Source: SIG587 sp045544035 (lineage in GTDB: Bacteria > Bacillota > Clostridia > Oscillospirales > Acutalibacteraceae). Taken from it: a stretch of DNA of 64,000 bases. Shown here piece after piece: positions 41,233 through 49,485 of the stretch. Position 1 is the stretch's first letter. Each line of letters begins with the position of its first letter. Where the stretch lies: NCBI GenBank assembly GCA_045544035.1, contig JAZPYE010000021.1:1-64000 (forward strand). The letters run 5' to 3'. The translations under genes and the position numbers were made by a program. The notes beneath the pieces are model-generated. The model had not been told where the DNA came from and made no database searches. It saw only the letters and a list, made by a program, of their open reading frames with translations.

Positions 41233-42609
41233 ATGAAGACATTGCGTCAAGAAGATAAAATCATTGAAAATGTTAAAAAGGTTCATATGATTGGAATCGG
41301 CGGCTCAGGAATGTGCCCGCTTGCGGAAATTTTGCACAGCAAAGGTTATATTTTAACCGGCTCCGACAACAATAAAAGTGACCCTCTTAAAAGGGTGAGG
41401 AACCTTGGTGTTAATGTTTCAATGGGACACCGTGCCGAAAATGTGCACGGCTGTGAGCTTGTTGTTTATTCCGCCGCTATAAGTAAGGATAACCCTGAAC
41501 TTGTTGAAGCAAAGCGACTCGGCATTCCAACAATGGAGCGTTCCATGCTTCTTGGTGCATTAACAAGAAAATATGATAATGTTATCGGTGTTAGCGGAAC
41601 ACACGGTAAAACCACCGTTACTTCTATGATAACACAAATTTTATATTTAAACAAGATGGACCCTTCGGCCGTTATCGGAGGAAAACTTCCCATAATCAAT
41701 TCTAACGGTATTGCAGGCAGTTCAGATATACTGGTTTGTGAGGCCTGCGAGTTTGTTAATACCTTTTTACAAATGTCACCCGATATTACGGTGCTTCTAA
41801 ACGTTGATAACGACCACCTTGACTTTTTTAAAACAATGGAGAATCTTGTGGCATCGTTTTCAAAGTTTATTGGTATGTCTAAGCTTGCCTTTGTTAATGG
41901 TGATGATGAGCTTGTTTTAAAGGCTACCGAAGGAATTTCTGCTGAAATTGTTAAGTTTGGTTTTGGCGATAATAATGGGTACAGTGCTAAAAATATTGTT
42001 CCTAAAAAATATGGTTTTTCTTTTACTGCCGTTAAAGAGGGTAAGGAGATAATTGAAATTGACCTCGCCGTGCCCGGAAAGCACAATGTTCTTAACGCTC
42101 TTGCGGCATTTGCTGTTTGCGATTATCTCGGTGTTCCCGCAAAAGGAATTAAAGATGCCCTTGAGTGCTTCCACGGTGCAGGTCGTCGCTTTGAGTTTTT
42201 AGGTGAGATGGGCGGATTTGTTTTGGCTGATGATTATGCACATCACCCAACCGAAATCACCGCAACACTTTCGGCCGCAAAGGCTTTAAACTACAATCGT
42301 GTTGTTGCGATTTTTCAGCCCTTTACTTTTTCAAGAACAGCGCTTTTGTTAAATGAGTTTATTGAAGCGCTTTCCATTGCCGATGAAGTGGTTTTAACCC
42401 CGATTATGGGCTCAAGAGAGGTTAACACTTTTAATGTAAGCTCCGAACAAATTGCCGAAAAACTGCCAAATTGCGTTATTCTTAACACCTTCGAGGAGAT
42501 TTGCGATTACATTTGCAAAACCGCAGGGGAAGGCGATTTGGTTATCACAATGGGCGGCGGCGATATTTATAAAGCGGCTCATCTTATTGAAGAAAAATTC
42601 AAAAAATAA
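41233..42609 (+). CDS. murC: UDP-N-acetylmuramate--L-alanine ligase
   Basis: Adds L-alanine to UDP-MurNAc, the first peptide step of peptidoglycan synthesis, in the cytoplasm. The 458-residue protein shows the MurC N-terminal loop MIGIGGSGMCPLAEIL, the P-loop GVSGTHGKTTVTSMI and the C-terminal DDYAHHPTEITATL motif. The start follows TTAGGAGTTTTAG. It is monocistronic and followed by tRNA-Lys. Confidence 0.95.
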   Translation: MKTLRQEDKIIENVKKVHMIGIGGSGMCPLAEILHSKGYILTGSDNNKSDPLKRVRNLGVNVSMGHRAENVHGCELVVYSAAISKDNPELVEAKRLGIPTMERSMLLGALTRKYDNVIGVSGTHGKTTVTSMITQILYLNKMDPSAVIGGKLPIINSNGIAGSSDILVCEACEFVNTFLQMSPDITVLLNVDNDHLDFFKTMENLVASFSKFIGMSKLAFVNGDDELVLKATEGISAEIVKFGFGDNNGYSAKNIVPKKYGFSFTAVKEGKEIIEIDLAVPGKHNVLNALAAFAVCDYLGVPAKGIKDALECFHGAGRRFEFLGEMGGFVLADDYAHHPTEITATLSAAKALNYNRVVAIFQPFTFSRTALLLNEFIEALSIADEVVLTPIMGSREVNTFNVSSEQIAEKLPNCVILNTFEEICDYICKTAGEGDLVITMGGGDIYKAAHLIEEKFKK

Positions 42610-42659
42610 ACCTAATGCGCCTTGATATTTGTCATTTTCATAAAAAAGCAATTTTTTGC

Positions 42660-42688
42660 TTGACAAGTGTAAGTATAATTGATATAAT
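42660..42688 (+). promoter_or_regulatory. Promoter of tRNA-Lys
   Basis: TTGACA (42660-42665), 17-base spacer, TATAAT (42683-42688): perfect consensus, 17 bases before the tRNA 5' end. Confidence 0.88.
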
Positions 42689-42705
42689 ATCAAGGTCGCA
42701 AAAAT

Positions 42706-42781
42706 GATCCATTAGCTCAGCCGGCAGAGCACTTGACTTTTAATCAAGGTGTCCGGAGTTCGAATCTCCGATGGATCACCA
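42706..42781 (+). tRNA. tRNA-Lys (anticodon TTT)
   Basis: Acceptor GATCCAT (42706-42712) with ATGGATC (42771-42777), anticodon stem CTTGA/TCAAG with loop CTTTTAA giving TTT, T-arm CGGAG-TTCGAAT-CTCCG (42754-42770), discriminator A and encoded CCA. Parts of its 3' end are repeated downstream. Confidence 0.96.
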
Positions 42782-42820
42782 AAAGTTCCAAATAACCACT
42801 TGGTTATTTGGAACTTTGAT
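42782..42820 (+). terminator. Terminator of tRNA-Lys
   Basis: AAAGTTCCAAATAACC, ACTT loop, GGTTATTTGGAACTTT: a perfect 16-bp stem. Confidence 0.9.
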
Positions 42821-42834
42821 TTTTATTGTGATGA

Positions 42835-43044
42835 GAACTCCGGGGGAGTTCGTCGAAGCAGCCGAAACGCGAAGCGGGACGGACTGTGAAGTCACGAGCA
42901 CGCGAAAGACATCGGGCACCGCCAAGGGCGGTCAATGGATAAGCGAGCGCAGGGTATCTCCGATGGATCACCAAGTAAAAGAACGCTGTAAAGTGTTCTT
43001 TTTGTTTTTGTAAAAACAGAAGATTTGAACTCCGGGGGAGTTCG
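42835..43044 (+). repeat. Interrupted copies of the tRNA-Lys 3' end in a GC-rich insert
   Basis: GAACTCCGGGGGAGTTCG occurs at 42835-42852 and 43027-43044; each is a palindrome ending in GGAGTTCG, the 5' half of the tRNA T-arm. TCTCCGATGGATCACCAA, the 3' end of the tRNA (42765-42782), recurs at 42957-42974. Both repeats have a period of 192 bases. Between GGAGTTCG (ending 42852) and TCTCC (42957) lie 104 GC-rich bases where the intact tRNA has only AA. The insert holds more small hairpins (GTGAAGTCAC; ACCGCCAAGGGCGGT). Confidence 0.8.
42977..43009 (+). terminator. Terminator after the second tRNA 3'-end copy
   Basis: AAAAGAACGC and GTGTTCTTTT pair over a six-base loop, followed by TTGTTTTT. 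It occupies the same place relative to the tRNA end as the real terminator does in the first copy, but its sequence differs. Confidence 0.7.
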
Positions 43045-43053
43045 TTTGAGCAT

Positions 43054-43087
43054 AAAAAATGGCTGTGAAAGTCACAGCCATTTTTTA
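43054..43087. terminator. Bidirectional terminator before the SDR gene
   Basis: AAAATGGCTGTGA and TCACAGCCATTTT with an AAG loop, flanked by A- and T-runs; it serves the minus-strand reductase gene. Confidence 0.88.
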
Positions 43088-43096
43088 TTTAATGAG

Positions 43097-43831
43097 TTAA
43101 ATTACATATCCGCCGTTTTGACCAATAACTTGACCTGTTATGTAATCGGCAGCATCGGAAGCTAAAAAGAAACAAAGCTGGGCAACCTCATCGGCGGTGC
43201 CCATTCTTCCAAGGGGAACATCATCAACAAAGGCGGCTAAATCCTCAACTGAGATTTCGGCATTCATTGAGGTATCAATGATTCCCGGAGCAATGGCATT
43301 AACCGTAATACCGCTTGGCGCAACCTCTTTTGCAAGAGCCTTTGTGAGACCGATAACGCCTGCTTTTGCGGCAGAATAGTGAACCTCGCAAGAAGCACCC
43401 GTAACGCCCCACATTGAAGAAATATTAATAATTTTTCCGCATTTGTTTTTTATCATTTCGGGAAGCACTGACTGACAGCAGTTAAAAACACCTTTTAGGT
43501 TGACATTCATCATTTCATCCCAATCAAACTCGCTGATATCTGTAAAGAGGGAAGAGCGGGAGATGCCCGCATTGTTAATAAGGATATCAACCGAACCGAA
43601 GCGATAAATCGCTTCCTTAATCATTAAATCAACCTCAAGTTTGTTTGCAACGTTTGCCTTGTATGCAATTACATTATGGCCTTGCTCGCAAAGTGATTTT
43701 TGAAGAAGCAGGGCGGCCGCCGCCGAATTATTATAATTTAAAACAACGTTATATCCCTTTTGTGCAAAAAGAATTGCGGTTGCCGCACCTATTCCTTTTG
43801 ATGCGCCTGTTATGATGACGGTTTTACTCAT
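43097..43831 (-). CDS. SDR-family reductase, FabG/YmfI-like
   Basis: A 244-residue short-chain dehydrogenase with the NADP motif TGASKGIGAA, the NNAG motif (LINNAGISRSS), and the catalytic triad in INISSMWGVTG...YSAAKAG. The SMWG(V/L)TGASCEV stretch resembles YmfI, the reductase that acts on 5-aminopentanone-modified EF-P in Bacillus. It could therefore be that enzyme rather than a fatty-acid FabG, since no fab genes are near. It is monocistronic on the minus strand. Confidence 0.82.
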   Translation of the reverse strand: MSKTVIITGASKGIGAATAILFAQKGYNVVLNYNNSAAAALLLQKSLCEQGHNVIAYKANVANKLEVDLMIKEAIYRFGSVDILINNAGISRSSLFTDISEFDWDEMMNVNLKGVFNCCQSVLPEMIKNKCGKIINISSMWGVTGASCEVHYSAAKAGVIGLTKALAKEVAPSGITVNAIAPGIIDTSMNAEISVEDLAAFVDDVPLGRMGTADEVAQLCFFLASDAADYITGQVIGQNGGYVI

Positions 43832-44243
43832 TTTAATTTCCCCTTTTTAAATTATGACTCAATTATAACACAAAATATTTTTTTGTAAACAAAAACAATA
43901 AATTGTGTATTTAAAAGGCAAGGTAATCATACATATTGTGTAGTTTACATAAATAGTTTACATAATATTTTCAATTGTAAAATTAGCAGTTGACATAATC
44001 AAAAAAGTGTTGTATAACTTATTATATAAGTTAGGTTCTGGCGCAATTGCAACTTTAAATGTTATAAGGTTGCAATGTTTTTTTCGCCTTTTTAAGGTTA
44101 CATAATATTTCACAAAAACTATATGTTGTACTTTAATTTTAAAAACAATTAAATTTAATCAATATATTGTTCGCGGGTAATATCTTGTCCTAAAACCACA
44201 TATTTATTATTAAAGAAATTTCTAGTTTCGGAGGTAATAAATT
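43832..44243. other. AT-rich intergenic region with a short terminated RNA
   Basis: Divergent region between the SDR gene and spoIIM. TTGACA (43990-43995), 17 bases, then TATAAC (44013-44018) make a good plus-strand promoter. About 30 bases later a terminator stem (ATTGCAACTT 44046-44055 with AAGGTTGCAAT 44066-44076, then T-run) would give an RNA of about 60 bases. Beyond it, 44090-44225, I see nothing recognisable. It is either a tiny RNA or a leader of spoIIM. Confidence 0.55.
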
Positions 44244-44873
44244 GTGCGAGGTTCAAGAGTTTTATCCTTAAATGGAGTGAAGGCTGTTAACTTTTTAAGG
44301 GAAAACGGTTCACTCATTTTTTTGACATTAATTTTCGTTTCAGGTTTGCTTTCGGGAGCGCTGCTTTTCGAAAATCAAATTGCTGTATCAGATTATGCAA
44401 AAAATCAATTCGACGACTTTTTAAATTTAAGGCAAAAGGGCACTTTCTTTGCGATTTTCTTTTCTTCGCTAACCAACCTGCTGATTTATTTTGGGGCGGT
44501 TTTCATTGCCGGGACATCGGTTGTGGGGAACATTGTTTCACCCTTTGCTCTTTTGTGGTTTGGCTTTAATTTTGGTACGCTTGCCACTCATCTTTACAGT
44601 GGTTATGCACTTAAAGGAATTGCTTTCAGCGCTATTATTTTAATTCCTTCTTCTGCAATTTTTGCACTAATATTAGTGTTTTGCTCAAGGGAAGCGATGC
44701 GGTTTTCGCTGTTGCTTACAAGACTTTTTACACCGCAAGGTGTGAAGGCAAGTGTTTATGAGAATTTTAAAAGCTACTGCATAAAATTTCTTTACTATCT
44801 GGTTTTTGTTGTTTTATCGGCAACGGCTGATGCGCTTTTGACAACATTTTTTATTAAATTTTTTGATTTTTAA
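44244..44873 (+). CDS. spoIIM: Stage II sporulation protein M
   Basis: Membrane subunit of the DMP (SpoIID-SpoIIM-SpoIIP) machine that drives engulfment by remodelling septal peptidoglycan. The 209-residue protein has about five hydrophobic segments, the first at about 25-45, and the conserved ALLWFGFNFGTLATHL-type segment near residue 95-110. GTG start at 44244, nine bases after GGAGG. It is followed closely by xerD, the usual clostridial order. Confidence 0.85.
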   Translation: MRGSRVLSLNGVKAVNFLRENGSLIFLTLIFVSGLLSGALLFENQIAVSDYAKNQFDDFLNLRQKGTFFAIFFSSLTNLLIYFGAVFIAGTSVVGNIVSPFALLWFGFNFGTLATHLYSGYALKGIAFSAIILIPSSAIFALILVFCSREAMRFSLLLTRLFTPQGVKASVYENFKSYCIKFLYYLVFVVLSATADALLTTFFIKFFDF

Positions 44874-44891
44874 ATTTAGGAGGTGGAAAAC

Positions 44892-45779
44892 GTGAAGGAT
44901 TACATTTTTGAGTTTGAGTCTTTTCTTAAATACGAAAAGGCTTCTTCAAATAATACTCTGCAATCCTATTTACGAGATGTATCACAGTTTTCCGCCTACT
45001 GCAAGCTTAATTCCATTGATGATGTTTCAAAGGTTACGCCAAAAAAACTAAATGAATATTTTGATTATTTGCGCTCAACCGGTCGCAGTGATGCAACCGT
45101 TTCAAGAAACGTGGCATCGCTGAGATGTTATTTTAAGTTTCTTGTAAAAAAAGATATTTCTTTGTCCAACCCTGTTAGTGATGTTAAACAAAAGGCTGCT
45201 GCTAAGAAAATTCCTGAAATTTTAACCAACAAAGAGGTTTTGCTTTTACTTCAGCAGCCCTGCGGCAACGATTACAAATCAATCAGAGACAAGGCTATGC
45301 TTGAGCTTCTTTATGCCACGGGAATTAAGGTTTCGGAGCTTATTGACCTTAATCTTAATGATATTAACCGACAAATTGGTGTTTTACACCTTCACACGGG
45401 AAAAAGCGAGCGAGTTATCCCCATTTATCCCGAAGCACTCAGGTCTTTAAATCGGTATATCAACGAAGCAAGAAGCGTTATTATTCTTGAAAGCAGCGAG
45501 GACAAGCTTTTTACAAATATGAACGGCTCGCAAATGTCAAGACAGGGCTTTTGGAAAATAATTAAGCACTATGCCGAGCTTGCTAAAATAGAAAAGGATA
45601 TAACACCACACACTTTGCGCCATTCTTTTGCGGCACATTTACTGGAAAACGGAGCAGACCTCAAAGACATTAAAGAAATGCTTGGTCATTCGGATATATC
45701 TTCTACACAAATTTACGTACAAATGATGAAACAAAAATACGCTCAGGCATATAAGCGTTTTCATCCTATGGCAAGATAA
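44892..45779 (+). CDS. xerD: Tyrosine recombinase XerD-like, catalytic Arg I replaced by Lys
   Basis: Chromosome-dimer resolution type recombinase of about 295 residues. GTG at 44892 (MKDYIFEFESF) lies eight bases after GGAGG; the upstream in-frame GTG at 44883 overlaps that SD. The N-terminal SAM-like domain has LKYEKASSNNTLQSYLRDV. Catalytic residues: HTLRHSFAAHLL gives His and Arg II, LGHSDISSTQIYVQM gives the second His and the Tyr nucleophile. The usual Arg I motif (ATGLRVSEL) reads ATGIKVSEL, i.e. Lys. Everything else is intact, so it may be impaired or an adapted variant. Confidence 0.85.
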   Translation: MKDYIFEFESFLKYEKASSNNTLQSYLRDVSQFSAYCKLNSIDDVSKVTPKKLNEYFDYLRSTGRSDATVSRNVASLRCYFKFLVKKDISLSNPVSDVKQKAAAKKIPEILTNKEVLLLLQQPCGNDYKSIRDKAMLELLYATGIKVSELIDLNLNDINRQIGVLHLHTGKSERVIPIYPEALRSLNRYINEARSVIILESSEDKLFTNMNGSQMSRQGFWKIIKHYAELAKIEKDITPHTLRHSFAAHLLENGADLKDIKEMLGHSDISSTQIYVQMMKQKYAQAYKRFHPMAR

Positions 45780-45812
45780 AAAAACTCTGTTTGGCTTAAA
45801 ACAGAGTTTTTT
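45779..45812 (+). terminator. Terminator after xerD
   Basis: AAAACTCTGTTT and AAACAGAGTTTT, six-base loop, then T-run. Confidence 0.88.
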
Positions 45813-45830
45813 AAATTCACGGAGGCAAAA

Positions 45831-47243
45831 ATGTTAGATTTAAAGCAGGATCAAAACAGGCGCTTTTTTGAAATTTTTGATAAGCTATGTTTAATTCCCC
45901 ACGGGTCAGGAAACACAAAAGCCATAAGTGACTTTTGCACTCAGTTTGCAAAAGAAATCGGACTTTTTGTTTATCAAGATGAGCTTAATAATGTTATAAT
46001 TAAAAAGCCTGCAACAAAAGGCTTTGAGGGAAATGAGCCCATAATTTTGCAGGGCCACCTTGACATGGTGTGTGAAAAAGAACAGGACTGCGAAATTGAT
46101 TTTGAAAATGATGGATTAGAGATTTATGTTGATGGTGATTATATTACCGCAAATGGTACAACCCTTGGCGGCGATGACGGAATTGCCATTGCAATGGTTC
46201 TCGCCATTCTCGAGGACAAAAACCTTTCTCATCCCGAAATTGAGGCGGTTTTTACAACCGATGAGGAAACGGGAATGTATGGTGCCGATGGTCTTGACAC
46301 AGGTGTTTTAAACGGCAAAATGCTCATTAACATTGATTCGGAAAACGAGGGAGTTTTCACCGTTAGCTGTGCAGGGGGTGCCAGGGCGCAAATTAACCTC
46401 CCGTTAAATACACGAGAAAACAACCTGCCGGCTTATCAAATTACGGTTGACGGCCTTTTGGGCGGTCATTCGGGAGTGGAAATTGATAAAGGCAGGATTA
46501 ACGCAAATATTTTACTAGGTGAAATTCTTAATAGTTTTACCTTTGATTTTTTCATTTCCGAAATCGGAGGTGGTCTTAAGGACAATGCAATTCCAAGAAG
46601 TGCAAGATGTGTTATTTGCTGTAGAGAAAATCCTGAAAAAGCAATTAACAGCTTTGTGGAAAATTACGATTTTATCAGCGATAATAAACCCCTTGTCACC
46701 GTGAAGAAAACCGAGTGCAAGAGCTGTTTTACGAAGGAAAGCACAGGAAGCGTTGTTAATTTTCTAAACAACGTTCCAAACGGTATTCGCAAAATGAGCA
46801 GTGATATTAAAGGGCTTGTTCAAACCTCTCTTAATTTAGGAATTTTGAACAGTACGCAAAATGAACTTGAGGCATCGTTTGCGGTTCGTAGTTCGGTTAA
46901 TGATGAAAGAAACGAGCTGATTGAAACACTTAAATCTTTTGTCGGCGATTTAGGCGGAACCGTTTCAGCCCATGGCTTTTATCCTGCGTGGGAGTTTAAA
47001 AAGGACTCAAAGCTGCGTCAGGTTATGTGCGATACCTACAAAATGCTTTATAACGCCGAGGCGGCCGTTGAAGCAATCCATGCAGGACTAGAATGTGGCT
47101 TGTTTGGCGAAAAGATTAAGGGGCTTGATGCCGTATCAATCGGTCCCGATATGTGCGACATTCACACACCTAACGAAAAACTCAGCATTTCATCTTCAAT
47201 AAGGGTTTATGAGTTTTTGTGTGAGGTTTTAAAAAGTTTGTAA
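45831..47243 (+). CDS. pepD: Aminoacyl-histidine dipeptidase, M20 family
   Basis: Zinc dipeptidase acting on Xaa-His dipeptides such as carnosine; cytoplasmic. The 470-residue protein has the M20 metal motifs GHLDMVCEK, GGDDGIAIAM and TTDEETGMYG, and the PepD-type lid domain after residue 200 (GGHSGVEIDKGRINAN). SD CGGAGG precedes the ATG. It is followed 13 bases later by an M24 peptidase, so the two probably form one transcript. Confidence 0.9.
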   Translation: MLDLKQDQNRRFFEIFDKLCLIPHGSGNTKAISDFCTQFAKEIGLFVYQDELNNVIIKKPATKGFEGNEPIILQGHLDMVCEKEQDCEIDFENDGLEIYVDGDYITANGTTLGGDDGIAIAMVLAILEDKNLSHPEIEAVFTTDEETGMYGADGLDTGVLNGKMLINIDSENEGVFTVSCAGGARAQINLPLNTRENNLPAYQITVDGLLGGHSGVEIDKGRINANILLGEILNSFTFDFFISEIGGGLKDNAIPRSARCVICCRENPEKAINSFVENYDFISDNKPLVTVKKTECKSCFTKESTGSVVNFLNNVPNGIRKMSSDIKGLVQTSLNLGILNSTQNELEASFAVRSSVNDERNELIETLKSFVGDLGGTVSAHGFYPAWEFKKDSKLRQVMCDTYKMLYNAEAAVEAIHAGLECGLFGEKIKGLDAVSIGPDMCDIHTPNEKLSISSSIRVYEFLCEVLKSL

Positions 47244-47256
47244 TTGAGGTGTTTTT

Positions 47257-48327
47257 ATGTTTAAGGAAAGAGTTAATAAAATCGGTTTAAGTCTTGAAAA
47301 AAACGAAGCCCTACTTATTTTGAGTGGCGCTAACAGACTATATTTTACAGGTTTTCATTCAAGCGCAGGTATGGTGCTTATCACAAAAAACGGCGGCAGT
47401 TTTTACATTGATTTCCGTTATTTTGAAAAGGCAAAAAACACTGTTGACTCCTGTGAAGTTCTTTTATCGGAGAGAACCTTTAAAGAAATTGCCGATTCAT
47501 TAAAGAAAAAGGGCGTTGATACCTTATACCTTGAAACTGCTACAATCAGCGTCTCACAGTTTAAGGACATTGAAGAAGCACTTGATGGTATAAAAATTTC
47601 TTCAAGTGATAAATTTGATAAAATGATTGAAGAAATGCGAAGCATTAAAACCTCTGCTGAAGTTGAACTCATTAATAAGGCGCAAAAACTTACTGATGAC
47701 ACATTCGATTATATCCTTGACCGCATTAAAGTTGGCAGAAGCGAAAAAGATATAATGCTTGATATGGAATTTTTTATGCGCTCAAAGGGCAGTGAAGGGG
47801 TTTCCTTTGATTTTATTGTTGTTTCGGGTAAAAACTCATCACTTCCGCACGGTGTGCCAACCGATAAATTGATTGAAAATGGCGATTTTCTCACAATGGA
47901 TTTTGGAGCCGTTGTTTCAGGGTATCATTCTGATATGACAAGAACCGTTGCTGTTGGAAATGTTACGGATGAGCAAATTAAGGTTTATAACACGGTTTTA
48001 AAGGCTCAAAATGAAGCGCTTAAGGCAATTAAACCCGGTGTTGTTTGCAAAGATATCGACAAGGTTGCCCGAGATATTATTTACGGCGCCGGCTATGAAG
48101 GTTGCTTCGGCCATGGCCTTGGTCACAGTGTTGGCATTGAAGTTCATGAGAATCCTAATTTCAACACCCGTTGTGACAAAATTTTAAAGCAGGGAACAAT
48201 CATGACTGTTGAACCGGGCATCTATCTTGAAAACAAATTTGGCGTGCGAATTGAGGATATGGTGTATGTAACCTCAGATGGAATTTTGAATTTAACAAAG
48301 AGCAAAAAGGAATTAATTACACTTTAG
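47257..48327 (+). CDS. Xaa-Pro aminopeptidase-like (M24) peptidase
   Basis: Creatinase-fold metallopeptidase of 356 residues that removes an N-terminal residue before proline or cleaves Xaa-Pro dipeptides. Metal ligands are visible in MDFGAVVSGYHSDMTRTVAVG (two Asp), GHGLGHSVGIEVHENP (His) and VEPGIYLENKFGVRIEDMV (two Glu). The N-terminal half is the regulatory creatinase domain (NRLYFTGFHSSAGMVLI). PepP or PepQ type cannot be separated with certainty. Confidence 0.9.
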   Translation: MFKERVNKIGLSLEKNEALLILSGANRLYFTGFHSSAGMVLITKNGGSFYIDFRYFEKAKNTVDSCEVLLSERTFKEIADSLKKKGVDTLYLETATISVSQFKDIEEALDGIKISSSDKFDKMIEEMRSIKTSAEVELINKAQKLTDDTFDYILDRIKVGRSEKDIMLDMEFFMRSKGSEGVSFDFIVVSGKNSSLPHGVPTDKLIENGDFLTMDFGAVVSGYHSDMTRTVAVGNVTDEQIKVYNTVLKAQNEALKAIKPGVVCKDIDKVARDIIYGAGYEGCFGHGLGHSVGIEVHENPNFNTRCDKILKQGTIMTVEPGIYLENKFGVRIEDMVYVTSDGILNLTKSKKELITL

Positions 48328-48354
48328 CACACTAACACAATTGATATTTTTCGA

Positions 48355-48383
48355 TTGACATTGTCGTGTTTTTAATGTATAAT
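48355..48383 (+). promoter_or_regulatory. Promoter of the opp operon
   Basis: TTGACA (48355-48360), exactly 17 bases, TATAAT (48378-48383): perfect vegetative consensus. Confidence 0.9.
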
Positions 48384-48415
48384 ATTTTGTACTATATTTT
48401 ATATATAATTTGCTT

Positions 48416-48473
48416 ACAAGATTTTTTGTAACTTTTCATGGGTCTTGTTTGCACTTAAGACCCATTTGTTTTT
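48416..48473 (+). terminator. Attenuator-like terminator in the opp leader
   Basis: ATGGGTCTT (48438-48446) pairs with AAGACCCAT (48457-48465), followed by TTGTTTTT. ACAAGA (48416-48421) could pair with TCTTGT (48443-48448) and compete. The terminator lies between the promoter and oppB, so expression needs readthrough or another start. Confidence 0.75.
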
Positions 48474-48500
48474 GGTCAAAAATTTAAGGAGTGAAAAAAA

Positions 48501-49427
48501 TTGAATTCCAAAACAGCGCTGTACATTATAAAGCGTATTTTGCTTGCAATTTTAACAGTTTTTCTTGTTATTACAATTACATTCTTTGTAATGCATGCGG
48601 TTCCCGGTGGGCCATTCACAAGTGAAAAGGCTGTTACCCCTGCCGTTCAGGAGGCACTAGAAAAGAAATACGGTCTTGATAAACCACTTTTCGAGCAGTA
48701 CATTACCTATCTTGGCGATGCTGTAACACTCGATTTTGGTCCTTCCATTAAAATGCGTGGTCGTGATGTTATTGACATTATTGGTGATGGTCTTAAGACC
48801 TCTGCAAAGCTTGGCCTTTTTGCCGCAGGCATTGCACTTGTTCTAGGCGTTGTTCTGGGCGCAGTTGCCGCGCTTAACCGAAATAAGCTTATTGACCGAA
48901 TTATCATGGTGTTTACAACCGCCTTCGTTTCAATGCCATCGTTTATAATGGGTTCGCTGCTACTGATACTGTTTTGTATAACGCTGCAGTGGTTGCCCGC
49001 TAACGGAAGCACCTCGGCAGGTCTCATTTTGCCGATTATCACCCTTTCACTTTCGCCCCTTTCAAACATTACCCGTCTTACTCGTTCTTCAATGCTTGAC
49101 GTTCTTGGTCAAGATTATATTAGAACAGCAAGGGCAAAGGGTGTTTCTAAAGTAAAGATAATTTTTGGTCATGCACTCAAAAACGCTCTCATTCCTGTTA
49201 TCACTTATTTTGGTCCAATGCTTGCTTACATTGTTACAGGTTCTCTTGTTGTTGAGCAGATTTTCGCCGTTCCCGGCATTGGCGATAAGTTCGTTAACTC
49301 AATTACCAACCGTGACTATCCTTTGATTATGGGAACCACAATTATTCTTGCTGTGTTTATTGTTATAATGAACCTTATAAGTGATATTTTATACAAAGTT
49401 GTTGACCCTCGTATTAATCTTGAATAA
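48501..49427 (+). CDS. oppB: Oligopeptide ABC transporter permease OppB
   Basis: First membrane subunit of a peptide importer, 308 residues, about six helices. Family features are the N-terminal IIKRILLAILTVFLVITITFF, the VPGGPF loop and the coupling motif DYIRTARAKGVSKVKIIFGHALKNALIPV with VVEQIFAVPGIG. TTG start, nine bases after AAGGAG. First gene of the opp operon. Confidence 0.93.
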   Translation: MNSKTALYIIKRILLAILTVFLVITITFFVMHAVPGGPFTSEKAVTPAVQEALEKKYGLDKPLFEQYITYLGDAVTLDFGPSIKMRGRDVIDIIGDGLKTSAKLGLFAAGIALVLGVVLGAVAALNRNKLIDRIIMVFTTAFVSMPSFIMGSLLLILFCITLQWLPANGSTSAGLILPIITLSLSPLSNITRLTRSSMLDVLGQDYIRTARAKGVSKVKIIFGHALKNALIPVITYFGPMLAYIVTGSLVVEQIFAVPGIGDKFVNSITNRDYPLIMGTTIILAVFIVIMNLISDILYKVVDPRINLE

Positions 49428-49485
49428 TTTCTTTTGGACAAATGTATGTTTAGGTTAATTTCTTTTGTGTGTTAGGAGAATTAAA

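Noticed and set aside
42957..42974. Second functional tRNA-Lys
   Set aside because: Only the T-arm 3' half and acceptor 3' strand are present; D-arm and anticodon arm are absent.
42771..43013. 80-codon open frame across the tRNA-Lys end and the GC-rich insert
   Set aside because: It starts inside the tRNA, runs through a terminator and palindromes, and has no SD. It reflects the GC-rich repeat, not a gene.
44030..44065. preQ1-type riboswitch suggested by AGGTTCTGGC
   Set aside because: The C-rich and A-rich partner segments of the preQ1 aptamer are missing and the terminator stem uses the same bases.
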